Source: Mycolicibacterium chitae
GTDB lineage: Bacteria > Actinomycetota > Actinomycetes > Mycobacteriales > Mycobacteriaceae
Assembly: GCF_900637205.1 (NCBI RefSeq)
Contig: NZ_LR134355.1
Location: forward strand, 4,712,001 to 4,776,000
DNA length: 64,000 bases
Direction: 5' to 3'
The first letter of the stretch is position 1; each line of letters begins with the position of its first letter. The translations under genes were made by a program, and so were the position numbers. Of the stretch, positions 50,333 through 57,538 are shown piece by piece. The notes under the pieces are model-generated. The model searched no databases, was not told where the DNA came from, and worked only from the letters and a program-made list of their open reading frames with translations.

Positions 50333-50749
50333 ATGTGGTTTGTCGAGCCTGGTCGTGAGCACGGCGCGGTCGCCCAGCGGGGCCTGCAGCGGCACCTCCA
50401 GGGTGCCGGCCACGGCGATCTTGATACACGGCCGGTTGACCGCCTCCGGCAGGGTGCCGCCGAGCAGGTCGACGATCACCGCCTCGGGTGTCTCGCGCAC
50501 CGAGGTGTGCACGCCGTAGCACTGCGGCGTGCCCGTCATGAAGGACACGACGACGGCGTCGGCGCGCTGGGCCCGGGTCCAGGACTCGATGTGCAGCGGA
50601 TGCAGGTCGATCAGCGACTCGCTGTCGGCGAACGGCTGCCCCGGGATTCCGGGCGCACCCTCCGGGACCGGGACGGTTTCCTCGGCGGCCGCCGTCGGGG
50701 CGGTGCACAGTGCGAGCAGCAGTGCGGCCAGGGCGGTGATGATGCGCAT
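50330..50749 (-). CDS. small secreted protein, unknown function
   Basis: 139 residues. The N-terminus is a clear Sec signal peptide (MRIITALAALLLALCTAPTAAA, cleavage near residue 22-23). The mature part has two cysteines (TPQCYGVH and NRPCIKI) that could form a disulfide. No family recognised. A TACGTT box lies six bases before ATG 50749, overlapping a GGAG ribosome-binding site, so the transcript may be leaderless. It is divergent from msrA and upstream of the NTF2-epimerase pair. Confidence 0.75.
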   Translation of the reverse strand: MRIITALAALLLALCTAPTAAAEETVPVPEGAPGIPGQPFADSESLIDLHPLHIESWTRAQRADAVVVSFMTGTPQCYGVHTSVRETPEAVIVDLLGGTLPEAVNRPCIKIAVAGTLEVPLQAPLGDRAVLTTRLDKPH

Positions 50750-50755
50750 GGCTCC

Positions 50756-50761
50756 AACGTA
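50756..50761 (-). promoter_or_regulatory. -10 box of the secreted-protein gene
   Basis: TACGTT on the minus strand, six bases before ATG 50749; a typical TANNNT leaderless arrangement. Confidence 0.4.
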
Positions 50762-50821
50762 GCGGGAACGCGCACAATGGAAGACGATCCACCCTTGACG
50801 ACCTAGAGGAAGGACGCACGC

Positions 50822-51331
50822 ATGGCGTCGCATCAGAAGGCGATCCTGGCCGGAGGCTGCTTCTGGGGTATGCAGGATCTGATCCGCAAGCAGCCCGGGG
50901 TGGTCGCCACCCGCGTCGGCTACACCGGCGGACAGAACGACAATCCGACCTACCGCAACCACCCGGGCCACGCCGAGGCCATCGAGATCGACTTCGACCC
51001 GGCGCAGACCAGCTACCGCGACATCCTGGAGTTCTTCTTCCAGATCCACGACCCGAGCACCAAGGACCGCCAGGGCAACGATGTCGGCACCAGCTACCGC
51101 TCGGCGATCTTCTACCTCGACGACGAGCAGAAGCGGGTCGCCGAGGACACCATCGCCGACGTCGACGCGAGCGGGCTGTGGCCGGGCAAGGTGGTCACCG
51201 AGGTGACGCCGGCCGTCGACTTCTGGGAGGCCGAGCCCGAGCATCAGGACTACCTCGAGCGCATCCCGAACGGCTACACCTGCCACTACCCCCGGCCGGG
51301 TTGGAAGCTGCCCAAGCGCTCCACCGTCTAG
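50822..51331 (+). CDS. msrA: peptide-methionine (S)-S-oxide reductase MsrA
   Basis: 169 residues. The active site GGCFWGM has the nucleophile Cys13; GYTGG, NHPGHAEAIEIDFDP and the YCDTDLFE-like end are of MsrA type. It repairs oxidised methionine. GAGGAAGGA lies before ATG 50822. In M. tuberculosis msrA is Rv0137c, next to the NTF2-epimerase pair, as I recall. Confidence 0.95.
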   Translation: MASHQKAILAGGCFWGMQDLIRKQPGVVATRVGYTGGQNDNPTYRNHPGHAEAIEIDFDPAQTSYRDILEFFFQIHDPSTKDRQGNDVGTSYRSAIFYLDDEQKRVAEDTIADVDASGLWPGKVVTEVTPAVDFWEAEPEHQDYLERIPNGYTCHYPRPGWKLPKRSTV

Positions 51332-51414
51332 CGCACCCACCGCGAGCGGGCGCGTCCCCGGCCGACTCGCCGCGAAATTCACGTGGTTTGCGCACGTTCG
51401 CGCCGAAACTTTAT

Positions 51415-51482
51415 TCAACCAAAAGGTTGACAACACCCCGGCCAGCCGCGCACACTCGAATCGTATTCAACCAAACAGTTGA
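51415..51482. promoter_or_regulatory. two ArsR operators before arsR
   Basis: TCAACC-AAAA-GGTTGA (51415-51430) is a perfect inverted repeat; TCAACC-AAAC-AGTTGA (51467-51482) is a near copy, 52 bases on and just eight bases before the ArsR start. Both are preceded by ATT and share ATTCAACCAAA. Two-site autoregulation is likely. Confidence 0.65.
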
Positions 51483-51489
51483 GGAAGCA

Positions 51490-51837
51490 ATGGCCGATCG
51501 TTTGTCCAAGGTATTCGCCGCATTGGCCGATCCCACTCGTCGCGACATGGTCGCCCGCCTCGCGGTCGGCGACGCCACGGTCAGCCAGCTCGCCGAACCG
51601 TACGACGTGAGCATCCAGGCAGTCTCCAAGCATCTGAAGGTGCTCGAGGACGCCGGCCTGGTGACCCGCAGCCGGGAGGCCCAGACCCGCCCGGTGCACC
51701 TGGAGGCCGAGGTGTTCGACCTGATGACCAAGTGGATCGAACGCTATCGCCGCCAGGCCGAGGAGCGCTACCGGCGCCTCGACGCGGTGCTCGCCGACAT
51801 GCAGGACGGTCCCACCGAGAAAGGACAAGTGTCATGA
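51490..51837 (+). CDS. ArsR-family regulator
   Basis: 115 residues, winged helix-turn-helix with FAALADPTRRDMVARLAVGDATVSQLAEPYDVSIQAVSKHLKVLEDAGLVTRSREAQTRPVHLE. There are no Cys residues for metal binding, so it is of the ArsR type that sits with AHSA1/SRPBCC partners and senses something other than metals. It is coupled by an ATGA overlap to such a gene. Two operators precede it. Confidence 0.92.
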   Translation: MADRLSKVFAALADPTRRDMVARLAVGDATVSQLAEPYDVSIQAVSKHLKVLEDAGLVTRSREAQTRPVHLEAEVFDLMTKWIERYRRQAEERYRRLDAVLADMQDGPTEKGQVS

Positions 51838-52310
51838 CCACCGAAGCCACCATCGAGGCCGCCACCGACCTGCCGGTCATCCGCATCACCCGCGACTTCC
51901 ACGCCACCCCGGCGCAATTGCTGCGGGCGCACACCGATCCCGAACTGTTCGTGCGCTGGGTCGGCCCCGAGGGGATGGTCAACCGCATCGTGGAATGGGA
52001 CGCCCGTGACGGCGGCTGTTGGCGCTACATCGCCAGCCAGGACGGCCAGGACTACGCGTTCCGCGGTTGCTTCCACACCGTGGGGCCGGACCGCATTGTG
52101 CAGACCTTCACCTTCGAGGGCATGCCCGACGACGTCTCGCTGGAGACCCTGCGCTTCGAGGACCTCGGCGACGGCCGGACCCGGTTGCATGCGCAGTCGC
52201 TGGTCGACAGCTTCGAGGGCCGCGACGCGTGGCTGGCCTCCGGGATGGAGACCGGGGTCAACGACGGCTACGCCAAGCTGGACAAGCTGGCCGCCGACGG
52301 TGCGCTCTGA
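51834..52310 (+). CDS. SRPBCC/AHSA1-domain protein
   Basis: 158 residues, AHSA1 domain: VIRITRDFHATPAQLLRAHTDPELFVRWVGPEG, CWRYIAS, and the C-terminal helix DAWLASGMETGVNDGYAKLDKLA. It likely binds a small hydrophobic ligand. ATG overlaps the ArsR stop (ATGA), so the two are a coupled pair. The ligand is unknown, and the pair may form a ligand-sensing module. Confidence 0.88.
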   Translation: MTTEATIEAATDLPVIRITRDFHATPAQLLRAHTDPELFVRWVGPEGMVNRIVEWDARDGGCWRYIASQDGQDYAFRGCFHTVGPDRIVQTFTFEGMPDDVSLETLRFEDLGDGRTRLHAQSLVDSFEGRDAWLASGMETGVNDGYAKLDKLAADGAL

Positions 52311-52311
52311 G

Positions 52312-52764
52312 TCAATTGCCGTGCGCGCGTAGCTGATACAGCCCATGGGTGGTCGCGACGACCTGCCCGTTGGCGTCGGTGACGACGGCATCCAGCGTGT
52401 AGTCGGCCTTGCCCCGGCTTTCGGCCTCGGCCGCGACGCGGGCGATGGCCTCCTCGGCCATGGTGGCCTCGGCGCGCAGATCGCTGGTCGCCATCCCGAC
52501 GAACTTGATGTCGACGTTCTTGACCAACGGGAAGTACTTACCGGCGTCGAAGCTGGTCAGCGCGATGACGCCGCCGAGGATCTCGGCCACGGTGAACTGC
52601 ACACCGGCGTAGATGACCCCGAAGTGGTTGCCGTTGCCCTCGAGCGGGACGCTGGTGGCGGCGAACCCCCGGCGCGCCTCGACGATCTTGACGCCCATCC
52701 GGTGGGCGGCCGGGATGGTCTCGGCCATCCGCTGGTTCATCATGTCGACGATCGCATCAGTCAC
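52312..52764 (-). CDS. hot-dog-fold thioesterase-like protein (DUF4442)
   Basis: 150 residues (GTG 52764; GTG 52770 is possible). Hot-dog/DUF4442 fold: MNQRMAETIPAAHRMGVKIVEARRGFAATSVPL, HFGVIYAGVQFTVAEILGGV and the C-terminal strands. It may hydrolyse acyl-CoA, but catalytic residues of the PaaI type are not obvious. It lies 23 bases downstream of cyp138 on the same strand and may belong to the same operon. Confidence 0.82.
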   Translation of the reverse strand: MTDAIVDMMNQRMAETIPAAHRMGVKIVEARRGFAATSVPLEGNGNHFGVIYAGVQFTVAEILGGVIALTSFDAGKYFPLVKNVDIKFVGMATSDLRAEATMAEEAIARVAAEAESRGKADYTLDAVVTDANGQVVATTHGLYQLRAHGN

Positions 52765-52787
52765 GCCCACGATCGTCGCATGCCCCC

Positions 52788-54113
52788 TCAGCGGCGGCGC
52801 ACCGAGATCCGGCCACCCTTCTTCGGGGTGAACGCGACGCCGCGGGAATGCCACTTCTCGCCGGGCGCGGTGGTGGTCTGGATGACGAAGTGGCGCAACA
52901 CGGTTCGCAGCACCACGTCCATCTCCATGTTGGCGAACGCCGCGCCGACGCAGCGCCGGGTGCCGCCGCCGAACGGGATCCAGGCGATCATGTTGGGACG
53001 TTCGCCGACGAACCGCTCGGGGTCGAACCGCTCCGGGTCGGGAAACTCCTCGGCGTTGACGTGGGCCTGGCCGAGCGCCACCGTCACCGAGTAGCCCCGC
53101 GGAATCCGCCACTGCCCCAACTCGATCGACGGCGCGTAGACGTGCCGGCCGGAGAAGTCGATGACGGTGCGGTTGCGCTGCACCTCGAGGATGGTCGCCT
53201 GCCGGTACTGGTTGTCGTCGGTGGCGGCCTCGGCCACCATTTTCGCGAGCACCTCCGGATGACGGGAGATCCGCTCGAAGGCCCACGCCAGGGTCGAGGC
53301 GGTGGTCTCGTGGCCCGCGGCCAGCAGCGTCAGCAGCTCGTCGGCGATCTCGCTGGTCGACATCGGGGTGCCGTCCTCGTAGGTGCTGCGCAGCAGCAGC
53401 GCCAGCACGTCGGTGCGTTCCTCGAAGCGCGGATCGGCCTTCGCCTGCTCGATGAGCACGTGGACCGTGTCGTCGTACTGGCGGCGGTAGTTGGTCAACC
53501 GGCCCCACGGGGTGAAGCGTCCGTAGTCCCGCGCCGGGCTCGGCAGCACCGCGATGCGCGAACCCAGCGTCACCCACGGCGGGATGATGCGGCGCAGCGT
53601 GGTCAGTTCGCTGCCGGCGGCGCCGAAGATGGCGCGCAGGATGATGTTCAGGGTGATCCGCATCATCGGCTCGAGGGTCTCGAACTCGCGCTGCTCGGGC
53701 CAGGACGCGGTCTCGGCCAGCGTCTCCTCTTCGACGATCTTCTCGTAGTTCTTCATCGCCTTGCCGTGGAACGGCGGCGTCAGCAGCTTGCGGCGGCGGC
53801 GGTGTTCGGCGCCGTCGAGCGCGAACACCGAACCGGGCCCGAACACCCGGCTCAGGTTCGGCTGGATGTTGCCCAAATCCTCTGGGCTGGCGGTGAATAC
53901 CTGCTTGGCCAACGCGGGGTCAGTGACCACGATCATGTTGCCGAACAGCGGCACCCGCAGCCGGAACGCCTCGCCGTGGCGTGCGGTCATCGCGGTGACC
54001 ACCTGACGCCGGAAGAAGGCGTAGCCCAGGCCTTGCAGCAGCGTGGGCACGAATCGCGGGGCGGGCGGCAGGTTGATCTCGGCCGCAATGGGCTCGACGG
54101 TGGTCTCGGTCAC
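52788..54113 (-). CDS. cyp138: cytochrome P450, CYP138-like
   Basis: 441 residues, full length. The I-helix AAGHETTAS, ExxR region (EVQRNR), and heme loop FGGGTRRCVGAAFA with heme-ligating Cys388 are intact. Identification as CYP138 rests on position (M. tuberculosis Rv0136, between msrA and a TetR gene) and general likeness. It uses electrons from a ferredoxin to hydroxylate an unknown hydrophobic substrate. Two TetR-type operators lie in the divergent promoter region. Confidence 0.9.
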   Translation of the reverse strand: MTETTVEPIAAEINLPPAPRFVPTLLQGLGYAFFRRQVVTAMTARHGEAFRLRVPLFGNMIVVTDPALAKQVFTASPEDLGNIQPNLSRVFGPGSVFALDGAEHRRRRKLLTPPFHGKAMKNYEKIVEEETLAETASWPEQREFETLEPMMRITLNIILRAIFGAAGSELTTLRRIIPPWVTLGSRIAVLPSPARDYGRFTPWGRLTNYRRQYDDTVHVLIEQAKADPRFEERTDVLALLLRSTYEDGTPMSTSEIADELLTLLAAGHETTASTLAWAFERISRHPEVLAKMVAEAATDDNQYRQATILEVQRNRTVIDFSGRHVYAPSIELGQWRIPRGYSVTVALGQAHVNAEEFPDPERFDPERFVGERPNMIAWIPFGGGTRRCVGAAFANMEMDVVLRTVLRHFVIQTTTAPGEKWHSRGVAFTPKKGGRISVRRR

Positions 54114-54135
54114 GACGGCCTCCCAGCTCCACGGC

Positions 54136-54184
54136 GGTACTGCTGCGTACCGCTTCGATGTGGAGTACGGTACCGGTTAGTACC
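54136..54184. promoter_or_regulatory. two GGTAC-N6-GTACC operators between cyp138 and tetR
   Basis: GGTAC-TGCTGC-GTACC (54136-54151) and GGTAC-CGGTTA-GTACC (54169-54184) have identical arms and 6-base spacers, with centres 33 bases apart, about three helix turns. They lie in the 106-base gap between the divergent cyp138 and TetR starts, as expected for control of both genes. Confidence 0.7.
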
Positions 54185-54219
54185 AGGTGCCGCAAGAGTG
54201 GTTGGGGGAAAATCGCGTC

Positions 54220-54831
54220 ATGACCATCGGCACCGTCGCCCCGACCGAGGTGAGCTCCCCCGGCGGCGACCCGTTCCGGCGCCGACTGTTCGACGGTCTG
54301 GTCGGCTCCATCAACGAGCGCGGTTACCGGGAAACGACGGTCGCCGACATCGTGCGGCACGCCAAGACCTCCAAGCGCACCTTCTACGCGCACTTCGCCA
54401 GCAAGGACGACTGCCTGCTGGAACTGCTCGACGACGACAACTCCCGGACCGTGGCCGGGATCCGCGCGGCGGTGGACCCCGAGGCGGACTGGCGCGTCCA
54501 GATCGAACAGGCCATCGACGCCTACATCACGGCCATCGAGGCCCACCCGGCGTTGACGCTGACCTGGATCCGGGAGTTCCCCGCGCTCGGGGACGCCGTG
54601 CGCCCGGTGCAGCGCCGCGGCATGGACCGCTTCATCGACCTGCTGATCGAGATCACCGCGGGCCCCGGCTTCGCCCGGGCCGGCCTGGGCCCGGTGCGGC
54701 GGCAGACGGCGCTGATCCTGCTGGGCGGTCTGCGCGAACTGACCGCGCACACCATGGAGGACGGCGAGGAGATCCGCGGCATCACCGAGGCGGCCGTGCA
54801 CGCCTGCGTCGGCCTGATCACCGGGCGCTGA
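54220..54831 (+). CDS. TetR-family regulator of cyp138 (Rv0135c-like)
   Basis: 203 residues; ATG 54220 follows GGGGGAA by nine bases, and the GTG at 54187 is less likely. Helix-turn-helix: RRLFDGLVGSINERGYRETTVADIVRHAKTSKRTFYAHFASKDDCLLEL. It is divergent from cyp138, with two operators between, so it probably represses itself and the P450. Its 3' end overlaps the convergent peptidase-like gene by 14 bases. Confidence 0.9.
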   Translation: MTIGTVAPTEVSSPGGDPFRRRLFDGLVGSINERGYRETTVADIVRHAKTSKRTFYAHFASKDDCLLELLDDDNSRTVAGIRAAVDPEADWRVQIEQAIDAYITAIEAHPALTLTWIREFPALGDAVRPVQRRGMDRFIDLLIEITAGPGFARAGLGPVRRQTALILLGGLRELTAHTMEDGEEIRGITEAAVHACVGLITGR

Positions 54832-55345
54832 ACCGCCCGCTGAGCCGGGTGGGCAGCACGAACGCCCACGGCCGCGCGAAACCCAGCCCGACCAACTCCG
54901 CACCGCGGACCTGCGCGACGGTGACCCGGCGGATCTGCCCGGAAGACGGCTCGTAGCAAGCGAATCCGTCGTCGCGCCACTGGGTCAGCAACACCCAGTG
55001 CCGCGGTGCGACGTTGCCCACCAGCATCGGGACCGGCCAGCCGAGCAGCACCGCCTCGCGCACGTCGAGCAGTCGGTCGCGCCGCCGCGCCCACCGCCAG
55101 CGGTAGCGCACCGCGCTGTGGGTGCTCAGCGCCGCGGCCATCGCCATCGGCGTGGTGCCCAGCGCCCGCGGCCAGCAACGGTTGAGCCGACGGTGCAACC
55201 GACCCTGTTCGGCGGCAAACCATTCCGGGGCGGCCAGCCGCGCGGCATAGTCGGCGTCGAGGCGCGCCGCGGCGACGATCGCCACGGTGGGACCGCAGGT
55301 GACGCCGTCGCGTTGCCGCAGGGGCGGCCAGTGGACCGGGGGCAC
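54818..55345 (-). CDS. C39-like cysteine peptidase-fold protein
   Basis: 175 residues. The N-terminus has QRDGVTCGPTVAIVAAA, with a likely nucleophile Cys17 after a Gln (Gln11), and PRHWVLLTQW offers His116, in the order of papain-like C39 peptidases. An Asp or Asn partner (DDGFACYEPSSG) follows. There is no signal peptide. The GTG start is three bases after the MFS gene stop, so it is expressed with that exporter. Whether it cleaves anything is not known; peptidase-fold partners of exporters usually process a peptide leader, but no such substrate gene was found. Confidence 0.7.
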   Translation of the reverse strand: MPPVHWPPLRQRDGVTCGPTVAIVAAARLDADYAARLAAPEWFAAEQGRLHRRLNRCWPRALGTTPMAMAAALSTHSAVRYRWRWARRRDRLLDVREAVLLGWPVPMLVGNVAPRHWVLLTQWRDDGFACYEPSSGQIRRVTVAQVRGAELVGLGFARPWAFVLPTRLSGRFSAR

Positions 55346-55348
55346 CGC

Positions 55349-56722
55349 TCAATTCTGCGCGCCGCTGACGTGCGACCCGGCATTGCGGGGCAGTCGGAGC
55401 GTCTCGATCAGGGTCACCGCCATCACCGCGCCCAGCACCAGATACGTCAGCGAGTACGACGTGAGCAGGCTGACCACCAGCGCGGCCAGGGCGACGCCGA
55501 GCCCGGCGGCCAACTCCTGCACCGAGGCGTTGAGCGTGTTGGCGTGGGTCAGGTCGTCGCCGTGCACATCGGCGAACGCCAGCGAGTTGTAGGCGGTGAA
55601 GCCGATCGACCGCAGCGCGCCGCTGATGTACAGGATCACCGCGATGACCGCGACGGGCATCCCCGGTTCCAGCAGCGCCAACAGCCCGAAGCAGGCCACC
55701 GACGCGAGTCCGTTGAACCACAGTACGTTCCGGATTCCGAGCCGTCGCATCAGCGGCGTGGTGATCGGCTTGATAGTCAGGTTGCCCATGAACAGCGCGG
55801 CGACCATCAACCCGGCGGCGAACGGGCTCCAGCCGAACTCCAGCTGGAACTGCAGCGGCAGCAGGAACGGTACGGCCGTGATCACCAGCCGGTACAACGA
55901 TCCCGCCGAGACGGTGATCCGCAGGGTGCGCACCCGCAGGACGCGCAACTGCACCAGCGGGTCCGCCGCGCGCAACAGGTGCCAGAGCGCACCCCCGAGC
56001 AGCAGGACGGCCAACGCCATGCCGAGGCCGACCCGCAGCCAGTCGGTGCCGCTGATCCGGATGTGTTCCAGCGCGATCAGCCCGATGCCGAGTCCCAGCC
56101 CGAGGGCGAGGGTGCCGCGCCAATCCAGCTGCCGGCGCTGCGGCGCCGGTTCGCCGCGAATCAGCTTGAGCGCCAACAGGAAGCCGACGATACCGATCGG
56201 CAGGTTGATCAGGAAGATCCACCGCCAGGACCCGACGGTGGCGATCGCACCGCCGAGCACCGGCGCCACCACCGGGGCGGTCAGGGCCGGCCAGGTCAGC
56301 AACGCGATGGCCCGCACCAGGTCGGACTTGCTGGAGTGCCGCAGCACCGCGAGCCGGCCGACCGGGACCATCATGGCCCCGCCGACGCCCTGCAGGATGC
56401 GCGTGGCGACCAGCATCGGCAGCGTGGTGCTGGCCGCACAGCCCACCGAGGCCAGCGTGAAGATTAGAATCGCGGCGAGGAAAACCCGTCGCGCGCCAAA
56501 CCGATCGGCGAGCCAGCCGCTGACCGGGATGAGGACCGCGACCGTCACCAGGTACGCCGAGATCGCCACGTTGATGTCCACCGGGGGCACGCCCAGCGAC
56601 TCCCCCATCACCGGGATCGCGGGCGTGATGATCGTCGCGTCCAGGATCTGCATGAAGAAGACGCCCGCGACCAGCAATGCCATTGCCCTGGGGAAGGGTT
56701 GGCTCTCGGGTACGGCTGTCAT
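55349..56722 (-). CDS. MFS exporter, DHA2 (EmrB/QacA) family
   Basis: 457 residues with about 12-14 hydrophobic helices. Motif A GWLADRFGARRVF, motif C-like APVLGGAIATVGSWRWIFLINLPIG and the N-terminal LDATIITPAIP are typical of drug:H+ antiporters. The substrate is unknown. It is directly followed by the C39-like gene with a three-base gap. The upstream STAS gene is 121 bases away on the same strand. Confidence 0.9.
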   Translation of the reverse strand: MTAVPESQPFPRAMALLVAGVFFMQILDATIITPAIPVMGESLGVPPVDINVAISAYLVTVAVLIPVSGWLADRFGARRVFLAAILIFTLASVGCAASTTLPMLVATRILQGVGGAMMVPVGRLAVLRHSSKSDLVRAIALLTWPALTAPVVAPVLGGAIATVGSWRWIFLINLPIGIVGFLLALKLIRGEPAPQRRQLDWRGTLALGLGLGIGLIALEHIRISGTDWLRVGLGMALAVLLLGGALWHLLRAADPLVQLRVLRVRTLRITVSAGSLYRLVITAVPFLLPLQFQLEFGWSPFAAGLMVAALFMGNLTIKPITTPLMRRLGIRNVLWFNGLASVACFGLLALLEPGMPVAVIAVILYISGALRSIGFTAYNSLAFADVHGDDLTHANTLNASVQELAAGLGVALAALVVSLLTSYSLTYLVLGAVMAVTLIETLRLPRNAGSHVSGAQN

Positions 56723-56843
56723 GTCAGGTGCGTCGACGCTTTCTCTCAGCCCCCGAACAAGAGATCAGGACCGCGAAAGTGTAGCCGAGACCACGACGAA
56801 CAGCAGCGCGAGCCGTCCGCTCTCGATGGCGCCGTGGCGCCGG

Positions 56844-57242
56844 TCAGCCGCCGACGAGTTGCAGCCCCGGGGCGCCGCGCAGCACTGCCAGCGCCGCCGC
56901 CAACGAGCCCGCGGCCGGCAGATCGCCGGCGGCGTCGCAGACCCGCAGCATCCGCGCGACGGCCGGGCCCGTCACCAGCACCCACGCGGCGTCGATCCGG
57001 ATGCGGCGCAACGCCGAAACACCCGGCGTACCAAAGAACGTCAACTCGCTGAGGTCCACCACCAACTGATCACACCCGGAAACCAGATCCTGCACGTAAT
57101 CGCAGAAGTCGTCGGCGTTGGCGGCGTCGATCTCGCCGTGGGCGCTCACCGCGACGACCCCGGTGTCCAGCCGGCGATGACTCAACCGCACGGTCCGGTA
57201 AACGATCGGTGCGTCGGATTCGAAATTAGCTGTTACAGACAT
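56844..57242 (-). CDS. STAS-domain protein (anti-sigma antagonist type) with altered phospho-site
   Basis: 132 residues. A STAS fold is visible (VVAVSAHGEIDAANADDFCDYVQDLV; LVVDLSELTFFGTPGVSALRRI). The loop that normally reads DSSG, with the phosphorylated Ser, reads GTPG, so only the Thr could be modified. It may be a non-phosphorylated binding partner or a degenerate regulator. No sigma factor or kinase gene is adjacent. Confidence 0.8.
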   Translation of the reverse strand: MSVTANFESDAPIVYRTVRLSHRRLDTGVVAVSAHGEIDAANADDFCDYVQDLVSGCDQLVVDLSELTFFGTPGVSALRRIRIDAAWVLVTGPAVARMLRVCDAAGDLPAAGSLAAALAVLRGAPGLQLVGG

Positions 57243-57538
57243 CTTGTGCCCCGTCAGTAGACGAAATTCGTACTACGGATTCGTCATGTCGAGGTGTGGC
57301 GGCGGCAGGAATTTCGGCCTGCTCGTCACCTCGATACTGCTGACGGTTCCGGGCGGCTGTGAGACTCAACCTTCACCCAGGCTAGCCCAGTTGGCGGCCG
57401 ATGGAGAATTCCTCACTGTTTTCTCAGCTGCGGTCGGGACGGGTCCGCGGGTGTACCGCGCGACTCACAGGGGAACTCGCTACGTTAATGCCCTGCGCAG
57501 CGCGCGCATGCGAATCAAAGAGGTGGGTGAAGCACGAG

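Noticed and set aside
51415..51430. TCAACC-AAAA-GGTTGA as a fourth copy of the CCAACC-N4-GGTTGG operator
   Set aside because: Outer bases differ, and a second near copy lies at the same ArsR gene; an ArsR site explains it better.
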